Shown: positions 1-12,938, counted from the first letter of the stretch. The stretch: 64,000 nucleotides of DNA from Oreohelix idahoensis (GCA_024509875.1 JAMPIV010019860.1:1-64000), one strand, 5' to 3'. The notes: a model not told the origin generated them from the letters alone. A program made the numbers and translations.

Positions 1-811
1 TTGTATTTTTCTGGCGATGACTAACTCTTTCTTACTCAAATCTTTTTGAAGATGAACTAGTAGTAACAGGTAATACAAGGAGGGTTGAGTATGTTTTTCT
101 AAACAGAACATACAATCTACTAAGTCAAACTCAGAATGATGGTGAATTACAGAATGTACATAATTACTTTAATTACAGTAGAAAATAAAATCAATGTTGT
201 CATGTACTTTGAAAAAAGAAATACTAGGAAATTTAACAAAAGACAGTTATGATATTACTTATTCAAGGATTCAGAAAACTGTCAGTGTCTTTGGTTCAGA
301 TAAGAATAAGAGGCTATTTTCCTCACTGACGAAAGTTTATTTCTATGGCTATTTCTTGGAAAAGTGAATTCTGACATTGGTCTGGGTTTTAAGTAGACTT
401 ATCTGCTTGGACTTCTCCTGGACGTCTCAGTAGGTAGGAGTTACCAACTGGATAATGTGCTTCAGTTGAGCTACAGTCCAAGAGATGAATAGGCTTTTCG
501 TTAACCTGGTTGTGAAATTGAGTTATGAAGTTAAGGTGCTGACGAGGTGTTGAATGCTTAAATGCTGTAGACTGCTCAGGGTTGCTGACTTGTGATCACC
601 GCTAGGTTTGAGATGTAAGCACTAGTTCTCTCCGTAGCATAGAGCAACTAGGCGGTTTACTCGCAACAAGTTACAGTAATCAAAATTTAGAAACTGGCTA
701 GGATTATGCAACTGCGCTGTGGAAGATAATACAGGTAATCAATCTTCTGTTTTATACAGATATACTAACTACAGCCACTCTGTACATTTCGTCTCAGAAT
801 GGTGCCTAATA
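1..811. other. Flank without recognisable gene
   Basis: AT-rich sequence with no convincing reading frame, RNA gene or repeat shared with the rest of the window. It ends at the 5-bp target duplication of the large LTR retrotransposon. Confidence 0.5.
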
Positions 812-816
812 ATATA
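812..816. repeat. Target-site duplication ATATA of the first LTR retrotransposon
   Basis: ATATA lies directly before the TGTCG start of the 5' LTR. The same five bases follow the CGACA end of the 3' LTR at 13883-13887. A 5-bp duplication is normal for Ty3/gypsy integrases. The site is low complexity, but its position at both ends of an LTR pair supports it. Confidence 0.75.
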
Positions 817-3141
817 TGTCGCATAGAGATTTATGATCAATAAATTTTCTATATTCCTTTCTTTTCTACCCGTGTCCTCTACTTTATTATCGCTCGTTTA
901 TCCTTTTCCGGTATTTTTCGCATGCGTTCGTTTGCGAAAAATATATTTCTTTCCCATTCTGACTTTACCGTTTTTTTCTCATACACTGGTAACGCATTTA
1001 TTGCATTAGATGTCATGGTAACGAATAGTGTGATTATTCGTCCAGTCAGACATGATTTCAGACATATCGTCTGGTATTTCCATCTGACACGTAGCTTTTA
1101 CGGCTAAGTTGCTCGGTGAGGTGTGGAAGCTGCCATCTAATGAGACATACCGTCTACATTTTTCACCTGACACAGCATTTCTTCGGCTGAGTTCTTGAAG
1201 TGTGATATGACGCTCATGCATTGCTCAGGAATGAGAATAGTTAGACGAAGGTGTGAAGACGCACTCTTGGCATGTTTATGGCAGTCTCTTGGTTTAACGT
1301 AAGTGTTAGATGAGAAGGGGAGATACCGGCGCTGTTTCGGATTTCGAAATAACGTGGGATCTTTTGTGTTCCATATATCTACACGAGTAGCTTAGACTGG
1401 CCATTCAATCTCAAAGTTGCAGTAGACGTGATCGCTTCGTTCTAGATACTTATATTTATAAGTGAAACTCTCAGTTTCGTTGTGATGCCCGTAGTTCTGT
1501 TTGGAGGTAATATTTAATATCTAGTATTTTGTGAGTGATTAAGTAAATCGCTTATTATATTTCACTAGTTTCTTTTGTGCAGAAGAAATTAATTTTTAAG
1601 TCTGTTATATTCTCTAGGGACGTGTTTCAGTGGAAAGCAGAATAAATTATAATTTCTAGCTTAAACTCAGTCGGCTATTAATGAAATTTAATTTAACTGC
1701 TAAATACTCAGTCGAGAATAGTTTTTAAAACTAACTTAAATTGCACTGATTCATCATTGAGTATTGACGAAATACGTATGTATTTCTAATTCATGATGAT
1801 TGATTTTATAAATATAATTTATTTCACGGGAGTTTTAACGATGAGACTAGCTCTAAGCTTATGGTTTCTATTTAAGTTGAATAACGGGGTGAATATTTTT
1901 TTACGCGTAGGATTAGATATACTATTAGGGTTGAGTATTTATGTGTTTCTTTCTTCCCTATACAGTATCTGGGTCATAAACCCTAAATCCTACCAGCGGT
2001 TTTCAGTACCTATGTAACTGAGAAGAACATTACCTAAAGAACATTCTGAATATAATTACCGGGTTTTGCAAGTGACCTGTCTGGCCTAGTGTTTTACACC
2101 CAGAAGAACGACAGAGTGCTGGCCCAAACGTAATATTAAGAATAAATGGTAACTGGACTTACTAATATTCAGATTTCTTTCTCAAGTTCATATATATTTC
2201 GCTTGTGGTGGCGACTGAAATAACATTTGACATTTCCCAAATAATACCATTGTGTTGTGAAGGAGATTTATCCTAAACCGAATTATGAACCTGACATTCA
2301 ACTTACCGAGTGAAGTTCCAAGCCATTGTACCCTGTGAACATTAAAGATCATAAGTACTTTCCTAACTGGACAAAAAAATTGAAGTGACCTTCATCAGCC
2401 TCCTATTACAACAGTGAGACGAACGTTTCCCAACATTTTGATTAATTAGTCTTTGGAGAAACTGGGGTTTGACTAACCAGTAACTCAAGCTTGGATGGTT
2501 GGTGAGTGACTGAACAATTTGTTCCAGATGTTATGAAAAACAACGACTAGGTAAGAGTGCGCATGTTGTCTGTGTACACAGCTGTCAGAGCGAGAGAATA
2601 ACAGGGATGAATAATTTGTTTATGATTTAACCCATGTAATAACTTTGTATTTTCTCTTGTATGCAAGTTTTTGCTAATGCTGTTTTCCTCTTAGGATAGA
2701 TTACTATATATATATACTCTGTTCTTTTACTGAGAGAGGAAAAACCTTGGACCTTAGCGTATAAATCTGGGACTCTTTGGGCTATAATTTCTCCTATAAC
2801 GGAATCTTGTCAACAGGGGGGTGGGGGAAAGAATTTCACCTATGAGTCTATCTCTCATAACCTACGTTTATTGTATTTTGATTTGATATTCAATATTGTC
2901 GATGTAAAGTTTTCTTAAATGATAAATAAAAATTTACATAACTTTATTCACGTGTGGCGGTCAGCTTGTTCAAAAAGATCCTTATTTTTATAGATATAGT
3001 TTTTTCACGTATGTGCGTCTAAATGTCGTCACTTATCTGTGTATGTGTATATGTGAGTGGTTAAATATGTCAATATATATATATTTATAGGAAACTGTCT
3101 GATCCAAACTCTCAGTCGTAATCGATAGGCTGGTTTGATTA

Positions 3142-5325
3142 CACTGACTAACAAAAAAAAACTTTTTTTTTCTTTCTCTAACATTTCTATGTTTTTCTGG
3201 TCAATTTTAATGCGCTGTTTTTAAATCTGCAAACCGTTTTTCTCTATCAGGTCGGGATCTCTAGAAATATGCAATTGAAGTTTTTTAACAACGCATACAG
3301 TATTACAACATCATTTGTACAAGAAGTATAACAGTTATGTAGGCTTGAATTTCTTTGCAGTCGACTTTCGTCGGTGAATGGCATGTGGTACATCGCGATG
3401 AAGCATCCAACAATAATCGGCAAGCATGGTCACACTCCACCGTCCTTGATAACGTGACTCCATTACAGCGATATCTTGATGGAATCGTTCTCCATGTTCA
3501 TCGCTGACTTCGCCAAGGTTGTCAGGGAAAAAGTCAAGATGCGAATCGAGCAAATGGATTTTGAGGGACATGTTACAGCCCATAATTCTGTATGCATCTA
3601 TGCACTGCTTAACAATATGCACATAGTCGACAGATTTGTGATTTCCCAGAAAGTTATCGACGATCAATTTGAATGCCATCCATGCGCGAAGTTCACTACC
3701 ATGTAACAAGTTCTCGAATTGTTTGTCTGCAATAACTTTCCTAATCTGAGGTCCTACAAAGATACCTTCCTTTATCTTTGCATCGCTAATTTGCGGAAAC
3801 TTTTCTCGAAGACAAGTGAAAGCTTTGCTCGTTTTATCTAACGCTTTTACGAAATTCTTCATGAGCCCCAACTTTATATGTAACGGTGGTAAAATGATGC
3901 TGTCTTTGTTAACTAATGGCTCGTGTATTACATTTTTATGCCCGAGCTGCATACGATCCCTGATAGGCCACACCTTTCTTGCATAATGTTCCTGTCTGTT
4001 GCGGCTGTCCCATTCACATAGGAAGCAACAAAATTTAGTATACCCAGTCTGCATGCCCGTGAGAATTGCAATGACCTTTAGGTCTCCACAAATCCGCCAT
4101 TGGTAGTCATTGTACTTTATTTTTGCCAAAAGTATAGCCATATTGTCATAAGTTTCTTTCATATGAACAGAGTAGGCGACTGGAATTGATGAAAATAAAT
4201 TTCCATTATGCAATAACACGGCTTTTAGACTAGTCTTGGAAGAGTCGATGAAAAGTCGCCATTCGTTGACTATGTGCTCATGACCGAGGTGCACCATTAG
4301 ACCTTTTACATCTTTGCAATAGCAAATGTCATCATCCATCTCAAAGTATTGAACAAGTTCTCTGTGTCTATGACGAAATTTAGATATCGGAGTATTGGGC
4401 GCTAAAAGATTCCATTCTTTGAGTCGCGAACCGAGTAATTCCGCTTGTCCTTTGGTGAGAGCGAGATCACGTATTAGATCTGAAAGTTCTGAATGGTTAA
4501 TTAAGTGAACACCATCATTCACCGGTATATAATCCGAGTCAGAATTAGTTTCTAAAGCAGGTAAACTATCACTTTCTGATGGTTCATTCACGTCCAACGG
4601 ATATTGTTCTGGTGGAACTGGGATCGGACACGTGATTGGATCACGAGGCACTGGTTTCGAAACCGATTCAATATTTGGATAAACCACAGACTTTCTAGTT
4701 TTAAAAGTGAAACCATAGATATTTGTCAAGCAGAAGTAACAATCAGTAGCGTGATTTTTTGGTTCACGCCACATTACTGGCACTCCAAAAGGCATCAACT
4801 TATGCTTCGGCGATTTTCGTAACCAACCTGCCAATGTATTTGCACAAGTCGAACAAACTGCATTTGGCTTCCAAGATTTATTTGCATCATCAACTTTCGA
4901 ATCGAAATAAAGTTCATATGCTTTCTTTAGCAATGGTGTATAAAGTTTTTCTGGTTAACACGATCGGTTAAATATCCGCACACGTAACAGAACAGATCAG
5001 CCGAATTTCTACAACTTCTAGAAGCCATATTTCACTCGGAATTATTTCAAAATACAGTAACTATTTGAAATATAACGTAACATATGTCATGCATCTTTTA
5101 GCAGTATAAAATGTAGAATTATTTTGCATTTTATTAATTTTTAAAAAGTTATATAGTAAAAATGAAACGGAGCAAATAACGGTTTCCCAAAAATATATTT
5201 ATTCACAAATATCTTAAGAACCCGACGTGATAGAGATAAACGGATTTCAAATTTGAAATCAGCGCAAGAAACTGACCTAAGAACACTTATTCTTATATAA
5301 GAAAGAAAAATGTTGTTTGTCAGTG
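3142..5325 (-). mobile_element. CACTG-ended DNA transposon (EnSpm/CACTA-like) in the 5' LTR
   Basis: The insertion starts CACTGAC and ends GTCAGTG. The imperfect inverted ends read CACTGACTAACAA and CACTGACAAACAA. TTA flanks both sides (3139-3141 and 5326-5328), and the undisturbed 3' LTR has a single TTA at the same place (GGTTTGATTATTTATC). CACTR termini with a 3-bp target duplication are the signature of the EnSpm/CACTA group. It is 2184 bp long and contains a minus-strand transposase-like gene. The superfamily call is from the ends; PIF/Harbinger also makes 3-bp duplications but has different termini. Confidence 0.75.
3335..5028 (-). pseudogene. Transposase-like gene of the CACTG element, one frameshift
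   Basis: The main open frame runs from about 4950 down to the stop at 3335-3337, roughly 530 residues. It begins with a Cys-rich zinc-finger-like part (CSTCAN near residue 30, DCYFCL near 65). It continues into a transposase-like core with FIDSSKTSLKAVLLHNG, ICGDLKVIAIL, FCCFLCEWDSRN, LPPLHIKLGLMKNF and EHGERFHQDIAVMESRYQGR. Spaced acidic residues (FIDS, ICGD, GERFH) are compatible with a DDE/D transposase, though I have not proved which are catalytic. An ATG at 5028 starts an N-terminal piece with FCYVCGYLTDR, which runs out of frame in an A-run near 4945-4960, so one indel separates it from the rest. Similar proteins are common in Hydra and arthropod genomes as uncharacterised transposon proteins. 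Confidence 0.7.
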
Positions 5326-5483
5326 TTATTTATCAAATCCAGGGACAGATTTTACCTTTCACAATTTCACTTGTTAAATTCTATTTCTTTACCTTAATTC
5401 TCACTGAGCTATCACCTGTACTAGTCCTATTTAGGAGGGACCAAAAGTGATCTTAATTACCCTATCGAAAATATACCACAAAA

Positions 5484-5501
5484 TGGGTGCTCGTTTTTCC
5501 G
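5484..5501 (+). promoter_or_regulatory. Possible primer-binding site
   Basis: TGGGTGCTCG begins three bases after the 5' LTR end, where the tRNA primer-binding site of an LTR element belongs, and starts with the expected TGG. A little downstream, CCGGGAATTGAA looks like the complement of a tRNA T-arm. I could not match it to a specific tRNA. Confidence 0.3.
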
Positions 5502-6211
5502 GGAATTGAAGTAGAGCGAAGAAATTTCTCGTTTACCGGGATTTTTTATCTGTAATCTTTATAGACTAGTTAGAGTAAGTGTGATTGTCTCGTGGGTTTT
5601 GATATTTAAAAAAAAAAATTTTCCTCTAGACAAACGATCTGATATTGACTTGCTGACCACACACATATATATCTACTGTTTTTCCACAGCATTATTGGAG
5701 TTATACAATTGATTACAGGGTGATTTTTGTCAGAATATGTTATGTACTGATTTTGTAATACAAAGCCGCTGGTAGTAAAGTTTGTGATTGTCTAGCAATC
5801 ACAGGGTTCTGAAGAAGTAGGTGTTTGAGCTAAGCTAAGGAGTGCGTTCAGACAATTACGTCCTGTTAATTGCCTCCCTTACCCTAACTAACTTCAGGGG
5901 TGATCGTGTAGTGGACTTAAAATTAAGGGGTTTTTCTCCTAAATTTTTGCAATAATTATTTTGTTTCCACTGTAGCAACTTATTTTTTAGTGAGTAATCT
6001 TAACTACCATTTATTTGGCGTAGTCGTCTGCATTAGGTGCTTTATTGCTTATTGATAGCAGCGATAGTTAGATACTTTATTATTTTGGAGGAGGTATCCC
6101 AGGTTAAAGAATATCATCTTTTTGATTTTTTGTAATTTCTCGCAAGTGGTAGGAACCAGTGTATCCTTTTTCTTACTTCCTTATCGACTAAGTCTCAGTC
6201 ACCTATTTGCG

Positions 6212-7282
6212 ATGGCAGAAAGGGTGAAGCTTAGGCAGATCCTCAGGGACGAAGCGAGAGAAGAAGGTTTGGACGGAGAAGACGCGAAAGCTTTTGTCAG
6301 GGACGAACTGGACGATATGATGCGGAGCAGAAGGAGAAAGCAGCTGAAGCATGAGAGCAGAAGAAGATGGATGAGGAAATGGAAATTCGCAGGGCGAACG
6401 AAAGAGAGAAGGAGAGACGGCATGAGGAAAGAGAGAAAGAGAGGGAGAGACAGCATGAGAAGGAGAGGGAAGAGAGACAGCATGAGTTGGCTCTTAAAAC
6501 TCTAGAATTCCAAAGTCGTGGTGATGCCTCTACCTCCAGCAATGGAGAGTCTTCTTCTCATTCCTCTTTAACTGATCCTTCTAGCACACAATCTACTCAA
6601 CTCACTGCTATGTCTTTTGCGCTAGAATCTTTCCCTTGTCCTAATGAGAAGATTGACACGTATCTAGAAAAATTTGAGAAAATTGCAACTCTGTACGGTT
6701 TAGAGAGGTCGCGTTGGAATATGAAGCTTTCTCAGGCGTTGAAAAGCAGTGTGTATGATGTTTACGCCAAACTGGAAAGCAGCCAACAAGACAACTATGA
6801 TGTGTGTGAAGAAATCGTTACTGGAGCGCTTTGAAATGAATGCTCGCAAATTCTTGCAACTGTTTCGCAACAGCAGGAAGGAGAGCTCTGAAACTTTTCA
6901 GCACTTCTCATCTCGTTTGAAGGGATATCTGACAAAGTGCCTAGAGCTCTCGCAGCTCCCCTCTACCTATGAAGGTCTTGAGGAATTTGTTATAACAGAA
7001 CAAATAAAGAACACTTTGTCTGCTGATACCCGCAGATTTCTAGCTGAGCAGGGTGCAGAAAAGCTGGTAGACATCTTGGAAAAGTCTGAGCGTTATCAAA
7101 ATGCGCTGGCCGAACTGCCGGCCACAAAACGTAAACCGACAGAAGAGCATTTTCGAAAGAATAATCTAGACCAATCTTCTCATGCTTCTAATCAGAATAA
7201 CCACAGAGAAACTGGACCTCAAAACTCCCCTCCTGAAAAATCCAAGTTCTACAAAAACAAGTACCCCAACCACAGTAAATAG
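6212..7282 (+). pseudogene. Gag of the first LTR element, broken by frameshifts
   Basis: A likely start is the ATG at 6212 (MAERVKLRQIL). The N-terminal third is a very charged Glu/Arg coiled coil (HEEREKERERQHEKE). It is followed by a capsid-like region at about 6630-7100 with IDTYLEKFEKIATLYG, WNMKLSQALKSSVYDVYAKL, FQHFSSRLKGYLTKC and ADTRRFLAEQGAEKLVDI. That pattern is shared with the Gag of the intact element at 39864. There are frameshifts near 6330-6370 and near 6820. No clear CCHC knuckle remains before the stop near 7280. Confidence 0.7.
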
Positions 7283-7489
7283 TCTGATCAACCCGACCGC
7301 CCTACATGGCAGTGCAGCCAGAAAGGACAAGGTGACAAAGGGAGAACCCCTGCACATGGGACTAATGATCAGAGCGAGCACACTGAGCCTAAACGCATCG
7401 GATGCTTGCTAACAGTCTCGTAAGGCGGAATTATTGACAGTGATTTCCAACCTGAGGGAGAGAGACCCTCAACGCGAGGTACTGTTATT

Positions 7490-9328
7490 TTGAACGGTTC
7501 TCAAACTTTTTGTATATTTGACACGGAGCTTTCTTATGATTGCATTGTTGCCAGATACCTGGTTAAACCCGGTCAAGAGAAAGGAGAGACCGTCGAACTT
7601 TGTGGAGTTTCTAAGAGTGAGGCACCTACAGCGCTTCCCATCGCATTGGTGGAGATCCACTCTGATTTTGTCAGAGGCGTGATCAAAGCGGCTGTTATGG
7701 ATGACCCCATCTACCCAGTCATACTTGGCGGTAGATACGTGTTTATTGGGAAACCAGAGGAGCCGATTGTGGCAGCAGTAACTACAAGAGGGCAAACCAA
7801 GAAGGAACGGGAGCCTGCGCCTAATTTGTTACCTATGGAACTTAAAGAAGCGCAACAAAAGGACCCTACTTTGGCACCCTGCTTTAGGAAACTGCCCATA
7901 GCTAAGGAACCCAGACAGCACGGGGACATTTTTTCTAAGGATGGCGTACTTTATCGCAGAACGGGCAAGCCTGACCAAGGCTACAACTAGCTCCTAGTAC
8001 CGAAACAGTACAGAAGCCAAATCCTAGAAATGGGGCACTCTCTTCCCTTCAGCGGACATATGGGACAGAACGCCACAAACCAACGGATAACCACTCATTA
8101 TTGGTGGCCAGGAGTAAATACTGATATTATCAGGTACGTCATATCCTGTGCCCAGTGCCAACGTGTACCACCCAAGCAACGGACACCCCCAGTCTCTTTG
8201 GGTGAAATGCCAATAGTGGGAACACCATTCGAACGGGTTGTTATCGACATTTTAGGACCCTTAGAAAGGACTAAAAGAAGGAACAGGTTTATCCTCACCT
8301 TAGTCGACACATGCACTTTATGGGCAGAAGCTATTCCGCTAACATGAGTAGATGCCAAGTATGTTGCAGAAGCCCTAGTGCAGATTTTTACTCGGTTGGG
8401 ATTCCCTCAGCAAGTGTTGACGGATAACGGATCTCCATAACGAAACCTGTTGATGGATGAGATCGTTAAGATCTTGAGGAACCAGCACATCTATACAAAG
8501 CCTCACACCCTGGCCGGAAGTGGGTTAGTAGAACGTGTTAACGGAAACCTCAACATAATGCTAAGTAAAGTGGCACAAGTGAAACCTGACGATTGGGATC
8601 TTTGTATTCCTGCAGCTTTATTTGGCTACAGAGAATCTCCTCATACGTCCACTGGATTTCCGCCAGCCACGCTTTTATTCGGCAGACCCATTAAGGGGCC
8701 GCTTGAAGCCTTACTTTGGTCGCTGACAGACCAGAAGGCTGATGAGACAGTTGTGTCAGCAAGTAAATATGTGTCGGAGTTAAAGGATAGGTTGAAACTA
8801 GGATGGGATTTAGCAACGACCAACTTTAAGCGAGCACGCACAAAGCACGCTAACTGATACAGGAAAGTCGCGAAAGAAAGAGAACTGGAAGCAGGAAAGA
8901 AAGTTTTGGTGTTACTCCCTACCGGAAACAACCAACTGAGGATCGGATGGCAAGGGACTTTTTCCGTCCTGAAAAAGATTTCTAAGGCTAACTACCAGAT
9001 CGATATTAAAGGAAAGGGGAAAGTTTTCCATTTAAATCTGTTAAAGAGATTCTTGGAAAGACGGGTGCCAACCTCCGACCATCTCCTGACGATCGCCAAA
9101 ACTGACGAAGATGACGATAGTGGCAGGGAAATTCAACTGCAATCACACGGAATCTTTCAAAAATGTCAAAAGCGGCGACGCTCTTTCAAGCGCGCATGGG
9201 AGACATTCCAGAGAAAGGAAACTTTGGCAGACTTCATGAGTAGGACTTGCACAGAGACGGAGGTGGGAGGTGAGAGGGAAGAGGACAGACACATTGAAGC
9301 TACGGATATAGGAAATTTATTTTCATAA
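7490..9328 (+). pseudogene. Protease-integrase remnant, with RT and RNase H missing
   Basis: The frame opens with a worn aspartic protease (CIFDTELSYDC in place of a DSG/DTG motif; YPVILGGRY near its end). A linker with AVTTRGQTKKE follows, resembling VVTRAQAL in the element at 40 kb. Integrase comes next: an H2C2 zinc domain (HSLPFSGHM ... CAQCQ, 8037-8160), core aspartates in VVIDILGPL and LTDNGS, glutamate in GLVERVNG, and a GPF-like end (RIGWQGTFSVLKK). Stops lie near 7990, 8345, 8438 and 8855. No RT separates protease from integrase, and none follows it. The last part contains ETLADFMSR (near 9222-9250), which resembles the AD.LSR tail of RNase H, suggesting an internal deletion removed RT and most of RNase H downstream of integrase. 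Confidence 0.72.
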
Positions 9329-9355
9329 CGTAGACATGGAGTGCTTCCATATCTT

Positions 9356-9375
9356 AAAAGGGGGGGGGGGGGGAA
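9356..9375 (+). promoter_or_regulatory. Polypurine tract
   Basis: AAAA, fourteen G and AA end five bases before the 3' LTR start at 9381. This is the expected plus-strand primer site of reverse transcription. The unbroken G-run may be slippage-expanded. Confidence 0.6.
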
Positions 9376-10952
9376 CGTTCTGTCGCATAGAGATTTATGA
9401 TCAATAAATTTTCTATATTCCTTTCTTTTCTACCCGTGTCTTCTACTTTATTATCGCTCGTTTATCCTTTTCCGGTATTTTTCGCATTCGTTCGTTTGCG
9501 AAAAATATATTTCTTTCCCATTCTGACTTTACCGTTTTTCTCATACACTGGTAACGCATTTATTGCATAAGATGTCATGGTAACGAATAGTGTGATTATT
9601 CGTCCAGTCAGACATGATTTCAGACATATCGTCTGGTATTTCCATCTGACACGTAGCTTTTACGGCTAAGTTGCTCGGTGAGGTGTGGAAACTGCCATCT
9701 AATGAGACATACCGTCCACATTTTTCACCTGACACAGCGTTTCTTCGGCTGAGTTCTTGAAGTGTGATATGACGCTCATGCATTGCTCAGGAATGAGAAT
9801 AGTTAGATGAAGGTGTGAAGACGCACTCTTGGCATGTTTATGGCAGTCTCTTGGTTTAACGTAAGTGTTAGATGAGAAGGGGAGATACCGGCGCTGCTTC
9901 GGATTTCGAAATAACGTGGGATCTTTTGTCTGTTCCATATATCTACACGAGTAGCTTAGACTGACCATTCAATCTCCAAGTTGCAGTAGACGTGATCGCT
10001 TCGTTCTAGATACTTATATTTATAAGTGAAACTCTCAGTTTCGTTGTGATGCCCGTAGTTCTGTTTGGAGGTAATATTTAATATCTAGTATTTTGTGAGT
10101 GATTAAGTAAATCGCTTATTATATTTCACTAGTTTCTTTTGTGCAGAAGAAATTAATTTTTAAGTCTGTTATATTCTCTAGGAACGTGTTTCAGTGGAAA
10201 GCAGAATAAATTATAATTTCTAGCTTAAACTCAGTCGGCTATTAATGAAATTTAATTTAACTGCTAAATACTCAGTCGAGAATAGTTTTTAAAACTAACT
10301 TAAATTGCACTGATTCATCATTGAGTATTGACGAAATACGTATGTATTTCTAATTCATGATGATTGATTTTATAAATATAATTTATTTCACGGGAGTTTT
10401 AACGATGAGACTAGCTCTAAGCTTATGGTTTCTATTTAAGTTGAATAACGGGGTGAATATTTTTTTACGCGTAGGATTAGATATACTATTAGGGTTGAGT
10501 ATTTATGTGTTTCTTTCTTCCCTATACAGTATCTGGGTCATAAACCCTAAATCCTACCAGCGGTTTTCAGTACCTATGTAACTGAGAAGAACATTACCTA
10601 AAGAACATTCTGAATATAATTACCGGGTTTTGCAAGTGACCTGTCTGGCCTAGTGTTTTACACCCAGAAGAACGACAGAGTGCTGGCCCAAACGTAATAT
10701 TAAGAATAAATGGTAACTGGACTTACTAATATCCATATTTCTTTCTCAAGTTCATATATATTTCGCCTGTGGTGGCGACTGTAATAACATTTGACATTTC
10801 CCAAATAATACCATTGTGTTGTGAAGGATATTTATCCTAAACCGATTTATGTACCTGACATTCAACTTACCGAGTGAAGTTCCAAGCTATTGTACCCTGT
10901 GAACATTAGAGATCATAAGTACTTTCTTAATGGACAAAAAAATTGAAGTGAC

Positions 10953-12938
10953 TGTAGCGAGATTTGATAACACTTGCTTGGTTGTAGCGCGACACACGCC
11001 CACAGCGCGCACACACACACACACACCAGCGCAAGGTCGGCTCGGCGTGTTTTTCTTTGAAGTTTGAGGACGGGAAATGTGAATTACGGTTAAGCTAGAC
11101 AATATTACTGAAGAATGAGGAAATAACTATATAGGAATGTATGGCGGACTTTAAAAGTTTGCATTTACTGAACATTAAATTATTAACTACAAGAGAACGT
11201 CTGGTTGGACTACAATTAAATAAAAATAATTCAACAAAGGAGATAGACTAGGAATTATATCCAAAAGGATATTATTCAAATATAAATAGTTTTAAAGATA
11301 ATTAATATTTTTCACCTTCATCACATCTGCTAAAAGTTAGCTAATAATCTTTAAATATTTATTATTACTACATGCCTAAACGGATTTAAATATAAATTGG
11401 ATAGAATGGAAGCCTCATATGGGGAAAAGGAAATGATACCTAGGAAGGAAGGAAGGATATAAGTGTGTAGTGAACAGAAGAAAAAAACAAGTACAGGAAA
11501 AGCACAGATCGCCTCAAATCGCCTCAAACCGAGAGATTAAACGAAAATCTTTTGGGATTTTTAGAGAAGCTTTCTCGTACGGACGAGAGACTGAAATATA
11601 AGGACAGAGCGGCGCATTGGAAATCACACACACCAAATCCAGAAGCCAGAGTGAGAAACTGGAAGACAGTATCTGCAAGAAAAGTTATTTTTTCACGCTG
11701 CATGCAGGGCAGATTAACTTCAACCAAAACAGTCTCACCGTGAGCTCATAAACCTAAGAGGGTATGTAAGTTTATTAAAGATATATGTATTACTAATATC
11801 ATTTTATTTCAGATTTTATTTCTGATTGATTGTATCACATATAATAAAAAAGGGAATGACGCTAACCAGAGATAACCTTCACCGGCATTGTCAGGAAGCA
11901 TAACCATTAATTGGTTAGCCAAATATATCATGGCTAATTCTTGCCTGGAAGCTTACGACATACCAGCAAGTACATAAGTGACTTGACATCCATAAGTGGA
12001 AGGCAAAGGTTATATCGTACCCATGTATCATGACAACTGATTATTCATTTATTTTGTTAATTCTGCACAGTATACATGATCTTATCATGCTATCTCTGTA
12101 AAATACTACCATGATTCATTCATTTATATACAAACACTGAAGACATGGTCGCATCATGAACAGCAGTATGTGGTGAGATTGTTGGAACACCATGGCCACC
12201 TGTTACCTCTTGTTCCAGGTTTTTATGATCAATATTTACGATCATTCCTGATCGAGAAACTAAAGACTTGAGGATCGTTGATCCAGCTAACTGAAGCCTA
12301 GAGGTCAACCAATCTTCAACACCTTAGTTCCCCCGTAGTTATAGGGCGGGCTGAAGGAAAGTCTTCCGTATTCAAGTGTGTCTCAGGAACCTCGAGCAGA
12401 CGTGGCTAATAACATAAGATGAGTTATATGTGTATCCATCCAACAAACACTGTGAGCAGTTTCTAAAACGACTGTCTAATGATGACAACTAGATGGCAAG
12501 AGATAATGTGACAATCCTTTTGTTGTAATTTTAGTGGAAGATAAATCCAAGACTTTTTCGCTTGTTTAATTGGATTTGTAACTGTAAATAATCATACATT
12601 TTACCATCTACCAACACCAATTACTCATTACAAGAACAGAATATATAGATGTACATAATAAATTATGAAATTGTACTCATTTGACTTGTTAAATTTTTAA
12701 CTGTTAAATTTTGAGTTACCTTTTCAAATTTAATTATATTATCACATAGGGTTACTATAGCGAACGTAGCAACTTATACTTCGGAAGCCTAACTCTATTG
12801 TCCAGCTCAGAGTATTCACAGCTGTAACTCACTTGTGATACCAGTGTACTTCTCGGGCACTGGAACTTCATACTTTCTAGAGAGAGATTCTACTTCTGCT
12901 CTACCACTATTATCATATTAGGAAAACCTTTCGCTACA
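10953..12938. mobile_element. TG...CA insertion in the 3' LTR, probably a solo LTR
   Basis: The 1986-bp insertion begins TGTAGCGA and ends TCGCTACA, a perfect 8-bp inverted terminal pair. GTGAC flanks it (10948-10952 and 12939-12943), and the 5' LTR has a single GTGAC at the matching place near 2390. TG...CA ends with a 5-bp duplication are typical of an LTR, and no coding region lies within, so a solo LTR left by recombination is the simplest reading. A non-autonomous TIR transposon is the alternative. A short CA microsatellite lies near 11010-11030. Confidence 0.65.

Larger units (their letters stand above)
817..5480 (+). repeat. 5' LTR, split by a DNA transposon
   Basis: The LTR is 817-3141 plus 5329-5480, about 2.48 kb once the insertion and one TTA duplication are removed. 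It matches 9381-13882 on either side of that copy's own insertion. The start is TGTCGCATA and the end is ...ATATACCACA, one or two changes from the CGACA end of the 3' copy. The length is large for Ty3/gypsy. The short ORF at 1793-2017 recurs identically at 10357-10581 because it lies within the LTR; I do not consider it a gene. Confidence 0.85.

Noticed and set aside
1793..2017. A 74-codon ORF present twice (also 10357-10581) as a conserved gene
   Set aside because: Its conservation follows from being inside the LTR pair; no family resemblance.
6199..6542. Serine/leucine-rich minus-strand ORFs
   Set aside because: Antisense shadows of the Glu/Arg-rich gag coiled coil.
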